DNA from: an uncultured Pelagibacteraceae bacterium
GTDB taxonomy: Bacteria > Pseudomonadota > Alphaproteobacteria > Pelagibacterales > Pelagibacteraceae
Length of the DNA: 64,000 bases
NCBI GenBank assembly: GCA_902555435.1
Contig: CACDRL010000002.1
Location: 1 to 64,000 of the forward strand
Direction of reading: 5' to 3'
This document shows positions 40,287 to 51,475 of the stretch, piece by piece; within the stretch, counting starts at the first letter, position 1; every line of letters begins with the position of its first letter. The notes beneath the pieces were generated by a model. That model had not been told where the DNA came from. It worked only from the letters and a program-made list of their open reading frames with translations, and searched no databases. A program made the position numbers and the translations under genes.

Positions 40287-42371
40287 ATGGACATTAAAAA
40301 AACAGCTAATTTATTACTTAATTTTACTTTAAAACGATTAGCAGAAATATCTGGGATAATAATTTTCTCTGCTGGTATTCTCTTATTTATTGCACTTTTT
40401 TCATATTCACCTGAGGACCCTAACTTTATTTTTCATAAAGATACCGAAATAAAAAATCTATTAGGTTTTCAAGGAAGTTTTATTTCTGATCTTTTTTTTC
40501 AATCTTTTGGGTTCATTGCCTATCTAATATCTCTCACATATATAATTACTGGGATCAATATATTTCGACTAAAAGAATTTTTTTTAATAATTGAAAATAC
40601 TTTTATAACTGTATTGTATACTATAATTGGAACACTATTTTTAAACCATTTTTATTCAGATGCTTTTACACTTTACATAAATGGAAATGGAGGTTTTGTT
40701 GGAGACTATTTTGGAAAAACTTTTTTAAATTCAATAATTCTTATAAATGAAAAATTAATTTATTATGTTATAATTATACTTATAATTACTTTATTTCTAT
40801 TAAGTATCAATTTTCATCCTACAAAATTCTATAATTCGATATTTAAAATTATTAAATTTTTTAATAAAAAAGAAAATAAATCATACACAAATAAAAGTGA
40901 ACTTATTAGTGAATATATTCCTCAAGAAGAAATTAAAAACTTAATACAAGAAGATTTACCATTTATTAAAGCAGAGAATAAATTAACTAATAAAAATAAA
41001 TTTCAATTACCGAAAATTGATTTATTAAAAGTTCCAACTAAGAAAGAAAGAGAAAACTCAAATAAAAATGAGACAAATGATCCTAAATTTTTAGAAAAAA
41101 TTCTAATGGACTTTGGAGTTAAGGGAGAAATTCAGAAAGTAAGTTATGGTCCAGTTGTAACACTTAATGAATTTGAGCCAGCCGCTGGAGTAAAAGTTTC
41201 TAAAATTATAAATTTATCAGATGATATTGCTAGAAATACTAGTTCTGAATCTGCTAGAATTTCAACTATACCAGGCAGCAATACAGTAGGAATTGAATTA
41301 CCAAATAATTCAAGAGAGAACGTTTATCTTAGTGAAATTCTAAATAACGCAGATTTTAAAAAGAAAGAAACAAAATTACCTATAGCCCTTGGTAAAAATA
41401 TTTCTGGAAAACCTATTGTGGGAGATCTGTCTTCAATGCCTCATTTACTAATTGCTGGTACTACAGGTTCAGGAAAGTCTGTTTGTATTAATACAATTAT
41501 CTTATCACTTCTTTATCGTCACACACCTGAGAGATGTAAGTTTATATTAATTGATCCTAAAATGCTTGAACTCTCTACATATGAGGGGATACCTCATTTA
41601 CTATGCCCTGTAATAACTGAAGCCAAAAAAGCTGCATCTGTACTTGGTTGGGTGGTGAAAGAAATGGAAAGTAGATACAGATTAATGACAAAGGAAGGGG
41701 TCAGAAATATTGATGGTTATAATACCAAACACAAACTTCCAATGCCCTACATAGTAGTAGTAGTTGATGAAATGTCAGATTTAATGCTAGTGGCGGGTAA
41801 AGAAATAGAAAATTATATTCAAAAATTATCTCAAATGGCTAGAGCAGCTGGAATTCATATTATTATGGCCACGCAAAGACCTAGTGTTGATGTAATTACA
41901 GGCACAATTAAAGCTAATTTTCCAACAAGAATATCTTTTCAAGTAACCTCAAAAATAGATAGTAGAACAATTCTGGGAGAACAAGGAGCAGAACAACTAT
42001 TAGGAAAAGGAGATATGCTTTACATGTCCTCCGCGAACCGGATAGTAAGAATTCACGCTCCATTTGTTTCTGATAATGAGATAGAAAAAATAAATAATTT
42101 TTTAAGATCCCAAGCAGAGCCAGATTATATAGATGAAATTTTAAATTTTGCAGACGAAAAGGAGTTAGGATCAAATACAGAACAAGGAGATAAAGATGAA
42201 TTATATCAACAAGCTGTTGAAATAATTAGATCTGAAGGAAAAGCTTCTACCTCTTTTTTACAAAGGAAACTTCAAATTGGATATAACAGAGCTGCAAGAA
42301 TAATTGACATGATGGAATCTGATGGAATTGTGAGTAAAGCAAACCATGTAGGTAAAAGAGACGTTCTTTAA
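40287..42371 (+). CDS. ftsK: DNA translocase FtsK
   Basis: LLIAGTTGSGKSVCINTII, VVVDEMSDLML, IIMATQRPSVDVITG, C-terminal gamma domain. Confidence 0.97.
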   Translation: MDIKKTANLLLNFTLKRLAEISGIIIFSAGILLFIALFSYSPEDPNFIFHKDTEIKNLLGFQGSFISDLFFQSFGFIAYLISLTYIITGINIFRLKEFFLIIENTFITVLYTIIGTLFLNHFYSDAFTLYINGNGGFVGDYFGKTFLNSIILINEKLIYYVIIILIITLFLLSINFHPTKFYNSIFKIIKFFNKKENKSYTNKSELISEYIPQEEIKNLIQEDLPFIKAENKLTNKNKFQLPKIDLLKVPTKKERENSNKNETNDPKFLEKILMDFGVKGEIQKVSYGPVVTLNEFEPAAGVKVSKIINLSDDIARNTSSESARISTIPGSNTVGIELPNNSRENVYLSEILNNADFKKKETKLPIALGKNISGKPIVGDLSSMPHLLIAGTTGSGKSVCINTIILSLLYRHTPERCKFILIDPKMLELSTYEGIPHLLCPVITEAKKAASVLGWVVKEMESRYRLMTKEGVRNIDGYNTKHKLPMPYIVVVVDEMSDLMLVAGKEIENYIQKLSQMARAAGIHIIMATQRPSVDVITGTIKANFPTRISFQVTSKIDSRTILGEQGAEQLLGKGDMLYMSSANRIVRIHAPFVSDNEIEKINNFLRSQAEPDYIDEILNFADEKELGSNTEQGDKDELYQQAVEIIRSEGKASTSFLQRKLQIGYNRAARIIDMMESDGIVSKANHVGKRDVL

Positions 42372-42916
42372 TGCTAAAGTTTATTCTTTTAATTTTTCTC
42401 TTTAGTTTAACTAATCAAGTATATGCAAACAATAAAAATCAAATAATTAATAAATTAGAAAATATATCAAATTTAAATTTTGATTTTGAGCAAAATATTA
42501 ATGGTAAAATCGAATTAGGTAATTGTACAATTCAGTATCCAAAAAAAATGTTCTGTGAATATGATAAAAAAAATAAAGTTATGGTTTCTAATGGAAAGTC
42601 TTTGGTTATAAAATCAAATTTAAGTTATTATAGATATGCTCTCAATAAAACACCCTTAAATTTTATTTTAGATAAAAATTTTTTATTAAAAAAAATTTCA
42701 GAATTAAATGAGGAAATAATTAATAATTCCTTGGTAAAATTTACAATAAAAGAGAATAACCAATTAATAGATATTTTTTTTGATATTAATAATTATGAAT
42801 TAATTGGTTGGCAAACAAAAGATATCTATCAAAATACTGCTGTAACACTACTTTATTCAATAAAATTAAACCAAGTAGTTGATGAAAAAATATTTAAAAC
42901 TCCACTTCAAAATTAA
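42371..42916 (+). CDS. lolA: Outer membrane lipoprotein carrier LolA family
   Basis: Signal peptide, FDFEQNINGKIELGNCTIQYPKKMFCEYD; follows ftsK. Confidence 0.85.
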   Translation: MLKFILLIFLFSLTNQVYANNKNQIINKLENISNLNFDFEQNINGKIELGNCTIQYPKKMFCEYDKKNKVMVSNGKSLVIKSNLSYYRYALNKTPLNFILDKNFLLKKISELNEEIINNSLVKFTIKENNQLIDIFFDINNYELIGWQTKDIYQNTAVTLLYSIKLNQVVDEKIFKTPLQN

Positions 42917-43416
42917 ATTTTGACAATCTCAGATTTGAAAATTTTCATACCTCTTGATAAGTAATTATTAAGTGCATTCTTATGATCTAATGAGCATGTA
43001 TGAAGCCAAACCCTCTCTACATTTTCATGAAATGACTTTTTAATAGCATCAGACAATAAAAATGATCCTAATTTTTTATTTTGATATTCTTCCAATATTC
43101 CAAAGTATGCTATTTCTACTTCTTTCTTTTCAAAATGAATAATTAATTCAAAAAAACCAACTAGATCTTTGTTATTCTTTAGTACAAAAGTTTTAACATT
43201 TTTGCTGGATACATATTTAATCCATTGTTCTTCTGACCATATCAATCTATCAATCCATTTATGATTTTTGCCTATATTTTTATAAAAAAATTTATTTAAC
43301 TGGAAATCAGTTGGTTCAATTAATTTAACAATATAATCGTCTGAAGGTTTTTCGCTCTCTTGTAAATCTTTAAGGGAGTTTATTTCTAGATAGCTTCTTT
43401 TAACTTCTTCTGTCAC
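42913..43416 (-). CDS. GNAT family N-acetyltransferase
   Basis: VEIAYFGILEEYQNKKLGSFLLSDAI. Confidence 0.88.
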   Translation of the reverse strand: MTEEVKRSYLEINSLKDLQESEKPSDDYIVKLIEPTDFQLNKFFYKNIGKNHKWIDRLIWSEEQWIKYVSSKNVKTFVLKNNKDLVGFFELIIHFEKKEVEIAYFGILEEYQNKKLGSFLLSDAIKKSFHENVERVWLHTCSLDHKNALNNYLSRGMKIFKSEIVKI

Positions 43417-43778
43417 TCAACCATTTTTCCAACACGTTCACCACCAAATAAATGAAAATGCAAATGAGGGACCTCTTGACCACCATGTTCACTAATATTA
43501 GCTAGTGCCCTATACCCTTGGCCTACTTCTGTTGAAATACCAAGCTTTTTAGCAACTATGTTTATACCCTTCAAAAGACCTACCATCTCTTCTGATGATG
43601 CATTCATACTAAAATCATCAAGATCTATATATTTTCCCTTAGGAATTACCAAAGCATGAACTTTTTTTTGTGGGTTGATATCATGAAATGACAAAACAAA
43701 ATCATCCTCATAAATTTTATTACAAGGTATCTCTCCACGTAAAATTTTAGCAAAAATATTATTCTCGTCGTAGCTCAT
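43413..43778 (-). CDS. HIT family protein
   Basis: NIFAKILRGEIPCNKIYEDD, HGGQEVPHLHFHLFGG. Confidence 0.96.
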   Translation of the reverse strand: MSYDENNIFAKILRGEIPCNKIYEDDFVLSFHDINPQKKVHALVIPKGKYIDLDDFSMNASSEEMVGLLKGINIVAKKLGISTEVGQGYRALANISEHGGQEVPHLHFHLFGGERVGKMVE

Positions 43779-44047
43779 TTTTTCCTTTTTTCTAATTCTT
43801 CCATTACTTCTTCAATTTTCACATCATTAGCTTCTAAATACATTAATAAATGATAAAATACGTCAGCTGCTTCGTGTATTTTGTTTGTATTTTCTTCTAT
43901 AGCTTCAATTAATTCATCAATTTCTTCCAAGACCTTAGCTTTACTTAGAGATTTGTCAGTAAGTAATTTATTTGTATAAGAGCCTTCAACTGGATTGGTT
44001 TTTCTTTCTCTTGCAAGTTTAATTAGATTTTCTAATGTATTAAGCAT
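43775..44047 (-). CDS. hisE: Phosphoribosyl-ATP diphosphatase
   Basis: SYTNKLL...KVLEEIDELIEAIE...EAADVFYHLLMYL. Confidence 0.95.
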   Translation of the reverse strand: MLNTLENLIKLARERKTNPVEGSYTNKLLTDKSLSKAKVLEEIDELIEAIEENTNKIHEAADVFYHLLMYLEANDVKIEEVMEELEKRKK

Positions 44048-44048
44048 A

Positions 44049-44804
44049 TTAAATTCTAACAGGTATTCCTTTTGAATCCAGATATTCCTTAGCTTCTTTT
44101 ACAGAGTGTTTGCCGTAATGAAATATTGATGCTGCTAAGACTGCACTAGCATTTCCCAATTTAATTCCATCAACTAAATGATCTAAATTCCCTACTCCGC
44201 CTGATGCAATGACGGGAATATTTACCTTGGATGAAATTTTAGACATAAGCTCAATATCATAACCTACCTGAGTACCATCTCTATCCATTGATGTTACTAA
44301 TAGCTCACCTGCCCCACTACTTTCCATTTTTGATGCAAATTCTATTGCATCAATTCCAGTATTGTTTCTTCCACCATGTGTAAAAATTTCCCATTTATCA
44401 GCATTTTTTTTAGCATCAATAGCCACCACAATACATTGTGAACCAAATTTTTTTGAGCTTTCGGCTACCACCTCTGAATTTTGAACCGCTGCAGTATTAA
44501 TAGAAACTTTATCTGCTCCACAATTAAGTAATTTATTTATGTCATCAACACTTCTAACGCCTCCTCCAACTGTTAATGGAACAAAGCATTTTTTTGAAGT
44601 TTTCTCTACGACATCATAAATTGTATCTCTATTTTCATTTGATGCAGTTATATCTAAGAAACAAATTTCATCTGCACCTCCATCAGAGTAAATTTTAGCC
44701 TGTTCGACTGGATCACCTGCATCCTGCAGATCAACAAAGTTAATCCCTTTTACAACACGACCATTTTTAACATCTAAACAAGGTATTATTCTATTTTTAA
44801 GCAT
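44049..44804 (-). CDS. hisF: Imidazole glycerol phosphate synthase subunit HisF
   Basis: [34 protein letters not shown]. Confidence 0.98.
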   Translation of the reverse strand: MLKNRIIPCLDVKNGRVVKGINFVDLQDAGDPVEQAKIYSDGGADEICFLDITASNENRDTIYDVVEKTSKKCFVPLTVGGGVRSVDDINKLLNCGADKVSINTAAVQNSEVVAESSKKFGSQCIVVAIDAKKNADKWEIFTHGGRNNTGIDAIEFASKMESSGAGELLVTSMDRDGTQVGYDIELMSKISSKVNIPVIASGGVGNLDHLVDGIKLGNASAVLAASIFHYGKHSVKEAKEYLDSKGIPVRI

Positions 44805-45522
44805 TTACTTCCTTAGCTAATTCATCCAATTTGATATCGCCATCATAGATAGCTTTTCCAACTATAATACCTTCAATATTTTTATTATTTAATTCCTTAG
44901 CCTTTTTAATGTCATCCATTGATGAAACTCCACCTGATATAATTACTGGACAATTTGATGTGTCAGCAACTTTTACAGTTTCCTCAAAATTTGGGCTTTG
45001 CTTCATACCATCTCTATTAATATCAGTATAAATCAATCTACTTGCCCCATAATCATTCACTTCTTTTAAGTAATCTAAAGTTAATTGATTAGAATTTTCT
45101 TTCCAACCTGAGACCGACAAATAACCATCCTTAGCATCTAAACCTAATGCAATTTTATTTGGAAAATTTTCACAAGCTTCTTTTAAAAAATTTTTATCTT
45201 TTATCGCAGCACTTCCTAAAATAACTTTTTCAACACCAGCATCAGTATATTTCTGAATACTCTCAAGATTTCTGATACCTCCGCCAATTTCAATATTAAG
45301 ATCAAATTTTTTTACTATTTCTTGAATAATTTCCAAATTAATTGTTTCTCCGGTTAAAGCTCCGTCTAAATCAACTATATGTAAGTTTTTAAAACCATAA
45401 TCTTTATATTTCCCAGCCTGTTCAATTGGAGACATTTCATATTCAGTTTTATTATCAAAGTCTCCTTTAACTAGCCTCACACATTTTTTGTCTTTAATAT
45501 CTATTGCGGGAAATATTTTCAT
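44797..45522 (-). CDS. hisA: Phosphoribosylformimino-5-aminoimidazole carboxamide ribotide isomerase
   Basis: [37 protein letters not shown]. Confidence 0.97.
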   Translation of the reverse strand: MKIFPAIDIKDKKCVRLVKGDFDNKTEYEMSPIEQAGKYKDYGFKNLHIVDLDGALTGETINLEIIQEIVKKFDLNIEIGGGIRNLESIQKYTDAGVEKVILGSAAIKDKNFLKEACENFPNKIALGLDAKDGYLSVSGWKENSNQLTLDYLKEVNDYGASRLIYTDINRDGMKQSPNFEETVKVADTSNCPVIISGGVSSMDDIKKAKELNNKNIEGIIVGKAIYDGDIKLDELAKEVNA

Positions 45523-45524
45523 TT

Positions 45525-46151
45525 TTATAAATTTATAAAATTATCAATTATTTTAAGCCCGATTTTATCACTTTTCTCTGGATGAAACTGCGTTCCAAAA
45601 ATATTTTCCTTTTCAACTGAACAAACGATATTTGAAGAATAATCTGTTGTTGCTGAAATTACATTTTTGTCTTCTGGAACAAATTCATAACTGTGAACAA
45701 AATACATGTGAGATTTATTTTCAATATTATTAAAAATTTTACTATTTTTTGTTATATTAATTTCGTTCCAGCCGATGTGGGGAAGTTTAAATTTTCCATT
45801 CTGATTATCTATCTTTGACACTTTTCCAGAAATCCAACCCAGTCCTTTTGTTTCTGTTTCTTCGTAACCAATATCTGCAAACATTTGAAGTCCTACACAA
45901 ATTCCTAAAAGCGGTTTTTTGTTACTTACTGCAAATTCGTTTAATGTATCTACTAAACCATTAATATTATTAAGTGCATCAACACAACTTTTAAACGAAC
46001 CTTGCCCTGGTAAAACTACTTTATCTGAAGATTTAATTTTATTTAAATCTGAAGTTACCTCAATATTTACTTTATCTTTAGCAACTTCCTTAAAGGAATT
46101 AATTACCGAGCTAATATTGCCCGAATTATAATCAACAATTGTGACGTTCAT
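45525..46151 (-). CDS. hisH: Imidazole glycerol phosphate synthase subunit HisH
   Basis: VDYNSGNISSV, LLGICVGLQMFAD, GTQFHPEKS. Confidence 0.97.
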   Translation of the reverse strand: MNVTIVDYNSGNISSVINSFKEVAKDKVNIEVTSDLNKIKSSDKVVLPGQGSFKSCVDALNNINGLVDTLNEFAVSNKKPLLGICVGLQMFADIGYEETETKGLGWISGKVSKIDNQNGKFKLPHIGWNEINITKNSKIFNNIENKSHMYFVHSYEFVPEDKNVISATTDYSSNIVCSVEKENIFGTQFHPEKSDKIGLKIIDNFINL

Positions 46152-46156
46152 TAAAC

Positions 46157-46747
46157 TTATAATGAGCCTTTAGTGGATGGAATACTTTTTTTGCTTCTAG
46201 GGTCCATCTCTAGTGCCTCTCTTAATGATCTTGCTAATGCTTTATAGCAAGATTCAATGATGTGGTGACTATTATCACCATAAATATTTTCAACATGCAT
46301 TGTAATGCCAGCAGATTGGGAGAAAGCCTGGAACCATTCTTTAAATAGCTCTGTATCCATCTCACCAAGTTTCTCTACTTTTAATTTTACTTTCCAAATT
46401 AAATAAGGTCTGTTTGAAACGTCTATAGCAACTCTTGTTAACGTTTCATCCATTGGAATAACTCGGTGTGCGTATCTTTTGATGCCTACAAATTTCTTTG
46501 AAGCTTTTTTTAAAGCTTCTCCAATTGCTATTCCTGTATCTTCAGTTGTATGGTGAAGATCAATGTGAGTGTCTCCTTTTGCTTTTACTTTTAGATCAAT
46601 TAAAGAATGCTTTGACAGTTGCTCAAGCATGTGATCTAAAAAACCTATTCCTGTATCAATCTGATATTTGCCTTTACCATCGATGTTTAATTCAACATTG
46701 ATACTGGTTTCTTTTGTTTTTCGAGAAACTTTTCCTTTTCTAGCCAT
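46157..46747 (-). CDS. hisB: Imidazoleglycerol-phosphate dehydratase
   Basis: [53 protein letters not shown]. Confidence 0.98.
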   Translation of the reverse strand: MARKGKVSRKTKETSINVELNIDGKGKYQIDTGIGFLDHMLEQLSKHSLIDLKVKAKGDTHIDLHHTTEDTGIAIGEALKKASKKFVGIKRYAHRVIPMDETLTRVAIDVSNRPYLIWKVKLKVEKLGEMDTELFKEWFQAFSQSAGITMHVENIYGDNSHHIIESCYKALARSLREALEMDPRSKKSIPSTKGSL

Positions 46748-46836
46748 ATAATTTAAATGGTATACATACTTAATCCAACTATATCAATATTAGTGTAAAG
46801 ACTTGAAGTATCAAAAATAGTTACCATTTATTAGAT

Positions 46837-47352
46837 ATGACAACAATTGTACTAGTTAGAAAAAATGATGAAGTTGTAGTTGCTGGTGACGGACAAGTAA
46901 GTATGGGAAATACAGTTGTCAAAAGTACAGCATCAAAAGTTAGAAAAATTGAAAAAAGAGATGTAGTTGCAGGATTTGCAGGATCAACTGCTGATGCACT
47001 AACTTTATTTGAAAGATTAGAAGGAAAATTAGAAAAACACGCAGGTAATTTGTCTAGAGCTGCTGTTGAATTAGCAAAAGATTGGCGAACCGATAAATAT
47101 TTAAGAAGACTAGAAGCATTAATGGCTGTAGGTGACAAAAATAATAGTTATATAATTTCTGGGACTGGAGATGTTCTGGAGCCTGAAGGTGATGTAATAG
47201 GAATAGGTTCTGGTGGAAATTATGCCTTAGCAGCAGGAAAAGTTTTAATGGAAGGTGATTTATCTGCAGAGGAAGTTGCAAAAAAGGCAATTAAAGTTGC
47301 AGCTGATATTTGTGTGTTTACAAATGAAAATGTTAAAATTGAAAAAATATAA
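46837..47352 (+). CDS. hslV: ATP-dependent protease subunit HslV
   Basis: [44 protein letters not shown]. Confidence 0.98.
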   Translation: MTTIVLVRKNDEVVVAGDGQVSMGNTVVKSTASKVRKIEKRDVVAGFAGSTADALTLFERLEGKLEKHAGNLSRAAVELAKDWRTDKYLRRLEALMAVGDKNNSYIISGTGDVLEPEGDVIGIGSGGNYALAAGKVLMEGDLSAEEVAKKAIKVAADICVFTNENVKIEKI

Positions 47353-48725
47353 TGGATAATTCAAACGTTACACCTTTACACCCAAAAGAAAAAACTCAAA
47401 AAGAAGAATCTTCTTTAGTAAGTGCTCTTTCTCCAAGAGAAATCGTTTCAGAATTAGATCGTTTTGTAGTTGGACAAAACAAAGCCAAAAAAGCTGTTGC
47501 TGTTGCATTAAGAAATAGATGGAGAAGACAGGCTTTAAAAGGAGAAATGAAAAATGAGGTTTTGCCAAAAAATATACTAATGATTGGACCAACAGGAGTT
47601 GGAAAAACAGAAATTTCCAGAAGGCTTTCAAAATTAGCAGAAGCTCCTTTTGTTAAAGTTGAAGCAACAAGATTTACAGAGGTTGGATACGTTGGGAGAG
47701 ACGTTGAACAAATTGTTAGAGACTTAATTGAGATTGCAATTGCGATGGAAAAAGTAAAAAAAAGAAAAGAAGTTTTTGCGCAAGCCCAAAAAGCAGCTGA
47801 AGAAAAAGTACTAGATGCTTTGGTGGGAAAAAAAGCAAGCCTTGCAACGCGAGAAAGTTTTAGAAAAAGACTAAGAAATGGTGATTTAGATGACAATGAA
47901 ATAGAAATCGCTGTAAGTGATACAGGCTCAAGCGGTGCGTCTTTTGAAATCCCAGGAATGCCAGGTGCTAATGTTGGAATGATAAACATTGGGGAAATGA
48001 TTGGTAAATCTATGGGTAACAAAGAAAAAAAGAAAAAAATGACGGTTAAAGAATCTCATGAAATTTTAATCAATGATGAATCAGACAAACTAATTGAGCA
48101 AGATAAAATTGTTAAAGCTGCCAAACTTTCAACTGAAAACAATGGAATAGTTTTCCTAGATGAAATAGATAAAATTTCTGCAAGAACCGATAGAGTTGGA
48201 GGCGATGTATCAAGAGAAGGAGTTCAAAGAGACTTGCTACCTTTAATAGAAGGAACAACAGTTAATACAAAACATGGTCCAATCAAAACTGATCATATTT
48301 TGTTTATTGCTTCAGGTGCATTTCAACTTGCAAAACCATCCGATTTACTTCCAGAATTACAGGGAAGATTACCAATAAGAGTAGAGCTAGAAGCTTTAAC
48401 TAGTGATGATTTTAAAAGAATACTCAGGGAGCCAGACTTTAGTTTAATCAAACAATATATAGCTTTGTTAAAAACCGAAAATGTTGATCTTGAATTCTCA
48501 GATGATGGGATAGATGCAATCGCAAATATAGCCTCTGAAGTAAATACAACAGTAGAAAATATTGGTGCAAGAAGGTTACACACAATAATTGAAAAAATAT
48601 TAGATGATATAAGTTTTACAGCAACTGATCGAGCTGGAGAAAAAATTGTAATTGATAAAGAATATATTAATAAAAATCTTGATAACTTAGTTAAAGATAC
48701 TGATCTTTCAAAATTTATTCTTTAA
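47352..48725 (+). CDS. hslU: ATP-dependent protease ATPase subunit HslU
   Basis: [50 protein letters not shown]. Confidence 0.98.
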   Translation: MDNSNVTPLHPKEKTQKEESSLVSALSPREIVSELDRFVVGQNKAKKAVAVALRNRWRRQALKGEMKNEVLPKNILMIGPTGVGKTEISRRLSKLAEAPFVKVEATRFTEVGYVGRDVEQIVRDLIEIAIAMEKVKKRKEVFAQAQKAAEEKVLDALVGKKASLATRESFRKRLRNGDLDDNEIEIAVSDTGSSGASFEIPGMPGANVGMINIGEMIGKSMGNKEKKKKMTVKESHEILINDESDKLIEQDKIVKAAKLSTENNGIVFLDEIDKISARTDRVGGDVSREGVQRDLLPLIEGTTVNTKHGPIKTDHILFIASGAFQLAKPSDLLPELQGRLPIRVELEALTSDDFKRILREPDFSLIKQYIALLKTENVDLEFSDDGIDAIANIASEVNTTVENIGARRLHTIIEKILDDISFTATDRAGEKIVIDKEYINKNLDNLVKDTDLSKFIL

Positions 48726-48732
48726 TATTAAA

Positions 48733-49572
48733 TTATAAGTATCCTAATTCTTTCATTTCATTATAAAAATTAGTTTCGATTTTCTCTTTATTTTTCTCGT
48801 CTAAATATCTTCTCCAATCATTTTTGGGTCCTAGATTAAAAAAAATTTTTCTTTTACCAGTTTTGTCATCAATTAAAGCTTCTTGAAATGTTTCTTTTTC
48901 TTCTTTAGTTTTCATGTTGTCAAAATCCGTTGTTTTTATTGCTTTATTAAGCTTAATCATGTCAATTTCTGATTTAAAACCTAATGTCTCAAAAAATTTA
49001 AAAATTTTAAGAATGACACTTTTCTTTTTAGTTATTAAATCCTCATACTTGATCAATAAATATTTTTTTGGTTTTTGAAGATTTTTCCAAGAATTATAAT
49101 TAGAGCTCCAAGATCCTAAAAAAACTTTACAATTTTTAAATGTTTTTTCCATAAATCTACTTTCATCTAAAATTGTTTCAGTAGCTTCATCGATATTTAA
49201 ACTATAATGATTAGCAAAAGAAGTGACAACATTTCTTGGATCTCGAACAATATAAATTACACCAAGTGTATTTTTTAAATCTGTAAAGTTACAGTCATGT
49301 ATTTTGCATAATGAACTATGAGTTTTAAAAAATTTTAACTTTCCTTTTTCTTCATTTATTAAATTTTGAGCATTTATAAAATTTTTAAAAACCTCTTTGT
49401 CATTTTCGATATCAATTCCAAGAGGTAAAAAATGATGAGTTTGCGGAAATTGAGATATTTTATTTAAATTTTCAAATTGTAAAACTCCATCTTGAGAATA
49501 AAAATATGTTGATAATATCGATCTCAACAATGTGTTCCCACTCTTAGGGTAAGAAGCTAGCCAAATAATCAT
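48733..49572 (-). CDS. Sulfotransferase domain protein (paralog 2)
   Basis: MIIWLASYPKSGNTLLRSILSTYFYS, IYIVRDPRNVVTSFANHYS, FFNLGPKNDWRRYLD. Confidence 0.93.
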   Translation of the reverse strand: MIIWLASYPKSGNTLLRSILSTYFYSQDGVLQFENLNKISQFPQTHHFLPLGIDIENDKEVFKNFINAQNLINEEKGKLKFFKTHSSLCKIHDCNFTDLKNTLGVIYIVRDPRNVVTSFANHYSLNIDEATETILDESRFMEKTFKNCKVFLGSWSSNYNSWKNLQKPKKYLLIKYEDLITKKKSVILKIFKFFETLGFKSEIDMIKLNKAIKTTDFDNMKTKEEKETFQEALIDDKTGKRKIFFNLGPKNDWRRYLDEKNKEKIETNFYNEMKELGYL

Positions 49573-49988
49573 TTTTTTTTATTTTTTTTTAAATATATGT
49601 AAAACGCTCCGCTACCTCCATCCTCTAATTTAGCATCCTGAATATCATTAATCATTTCGTTCAATTTTTTGTTATTTGAAATAAATTCTGGAACAGAATA
49701 TTTTAAAATACTCAAATCTTTAGAGACATAAGGATTTTTTTCATTACTAGAATGAATACCTTTTCCTGTAACAACAATTAACTTATTAACTTGTTCAGCA
49801 AAACATTTGTTAATAAATTTTTCTATAGTCCTGTTAGCTTCTTCTAAAGTATATCCATGTAGGTCAATTGATCGGGTTGAAAAAACTTTATTTTTTTTTT
49901 CTATATAATCTTTATCAATTAATTTTTCTTTGCTTTTAAGAAAATTTTCCCAATCAATTTTATCTTTATTTGAAATTTTGTCGTTCAA
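49569..49988 (-). CDS. Smr/MutS2 C-terminal domain protein
   Basis: IDLHGYTLEEANRTIEKFI, VVTGKGIHS, GGSGAFYIYLKK. Confidence 0.94.
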   Translation of the reverse strand: MNDKISNKDKIDWENFLKSKEKLIDKDYIEKKNKVFSTRSIDLHGYTLEEANRTIEKFINKCFAEQVNKLIVVTGKGIHSSNEKNPYVSKDLSILKYSVPEFISNNKKLNEMINDIQDAKLEDGGSGAFYIYLKKNKKK

Positions 49989-50585
49989 TTATGTTAAAAT
50001 ACTAACTAATTGCCAATTTGGATTTTGTGAGGTTGTGTCACGTGAAAAAACCCAAGTATCATAAATTTTTTTAATTTTTTCTGGATCACCAGAAATAATT
50101 TTTTTATCTTTATCCCTGATACAAGTAATTACCTCTCCAATAAAGTTTACTGTAACATTCAAAATATTACCTGATTTTTTATGCTCTTTTATCTCTGCTT
50201 TATTAACACCAATAAAAGTGATCTCAGCATAGTGGCCCCTGCTGTCTCTTTCTTTTAGTGCTTCGCTAAACTGTTTATATACTTCATTATCAAGTAAAGG
50301 CTTGCTATTAGTAATTTTATTATCATTATCACTAAAATCAGTAATTATAGTTTCATAAGCTATTTTAGCACCTTCGATAAATTCTTTCTGAGCCTGTTCG
50401 TCAAAAATATTGTTGGGCTTCTTTTGTGGCTCAATTTTTATGTTTTTTAATACTTCTTTAAATTGTTCAGGTGCTTTGCCCTCAAATCCAGTCCTTTTAC
50501 CTAATATCCCCCTAAGTCTTAAAAAAATGAATCCTGCTATCATTGCAAGCAAAATTATATCAATATACTCAAAACTGTAATTCAT
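49989..50585 (-). CDS. Tim44/TimA domain protein
   Basis: DIILLAMIAGFIFLRLRGILGKRTG N-terminus, C-terminal Tim44 domain WVFSRDTTSQNPNWQLV; start at the internal Met. Confidence 0.9.
   Translation of the reverse strand: MNYSFEYIDIILLAMIAGFIFLRLRGILGKRTGFEGKAPEQFKEVLKNIKIEPQKKPNNIFDEQAQKEFIEGAKIAYETIITDFSDNDNKITNSKPLLDNEVYKQFSEALKERDSRGHYAEITFIGVNKAEIKEHKKSGNILNVTVNFIGEVITCIRDKDKKIISGDPEKIKKIYDTWVFSRDTTSQNPNWQLVSILT
50034..50049. promoter_or_regulatory. Degenerate parS-like palindrome
   Basis: TGTGTCACGTGAAAAA, 14/16 match to TGTTTCACGTGAAACA. Confidence 0.35.
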
Positions 50586-50643
50586 GTGTTGATAGTAATT
50601 ACTCTGTTGATTAATTTCAACTGGCAATTTAGATTAAAGACAA

Positions 50644-51063
50644 ATGAACCCAATATTTTTAACAATTATCTTCGTTCCAGTAATTGAAATATATCTTTTA
50701 ATAAAGATAGGATCTGAAATAGGAGCAATAACAACAATATTTCTAATTTTTATCACAGCTATATTAGGGATATACTATGCAAAATATGAAGGCCTGAATA
50801 CCCTCAGATCTGGTTTCAACCAATTAAAACGTAACGAAACTCCTACTTATGAAATGTTATCTGGTGCAGCTATTGCTTTTGCAGCAGTCTTATTAATAAT
50901 TCCCGGATTTGCTACTGACCTATTGGGCTTTTTGTTAATTTTCCCATTTACTAGAAAATTTATATTTAATGGTTTGTTTAAAAAATTTAATACTGTAAAT
51001 ACCAGAAAAAATGATTTTATTGATGGTGAATACCAAGATTTAGACGAAAAAGATGACAGATAA
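50644..51063 (+). CDS. fxsA: FxsA family membrane protein
   Basis: VPVIEIYLLIKIGSEIGAITTIFLIFITAILGIYYAKYEG, IIPGFATDLLGFLLIFP. Confidence 0.93.
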   Translation: MNPIFLTIIFVPVIEIYLLIKIGSEIGAITTIFLIFITAILGIYYAKYEGLNTLRSGFNQLKRNETPTYEMLSGAAIAFAAVLLIIPGFATDLLGFLLIFPFTRKFIFNGLFKKFNTVNTRKNDFIDGEYQDLDEKDDR

Positions 51064-51475
51064 ATTTAAAATTTTAGGAAAATACATTAAGGATATGTCG
51101 AGCGAAACAAGAGACGCTGAAACATACATATATGTAAGAGACAATATTTTAAAATATCAGCTTAATATTGATATTAAATCAAAACCTTTAAAAAATAAAA
51201 TGGTTGAAGTAAACACCATTCTAAAATTTGAAGACAAAAATGAAACAAAACACAAATCTCATTTCGAAATGAACTATGCAACAATTTTAAAAATAGATGA
51301 CACTGTCAGTGAAAAAAAAGAATTAGAGAAAATAATTTTGTGTGATGCACAGATAAAAATATACCCTGAACTTGAAAAATCTTTTTTAAACATGTTACAT
51401 AATTCCGGTTATCCTGATATTAAATTTGAAAAAAAAATAGATTTTGAAAATCTTTACATGCAAAGATTTAATTAA
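51053..51475 (+). CDS. secB: Protein-export chaperone SecB
   Basis: KILGKYIKDMSSETRDAE; alphaproteobacterial fxsA-secB/dnaQ gene order. Confidence 0.83.
   Translation: MTDKFKILGKYIKDMSSETRDAETYIYVRDNILKYQLNIDIKSKPLKNKMVEVNTILKFEDKNETKHKSHFEMNYATILKIDDTVSEKKELEKIILCDAQIKIYPELEKSFLNMLHNSGYPDIKFEKKIDFENLYMQRFN

Noticed and set aside
46821-47138. 105-aa antisense ORF over hslV
   Set aside because: Antisense shadow of hslV; no independent support.
47368-48022. 208-aa and 87-aa antisense ORFs inside hslU
   Set aside because: Fully antisense to a well-conserved CDS, Ser/Leu/Phe-rich composition typical of antisense translation of AT-rich genes.
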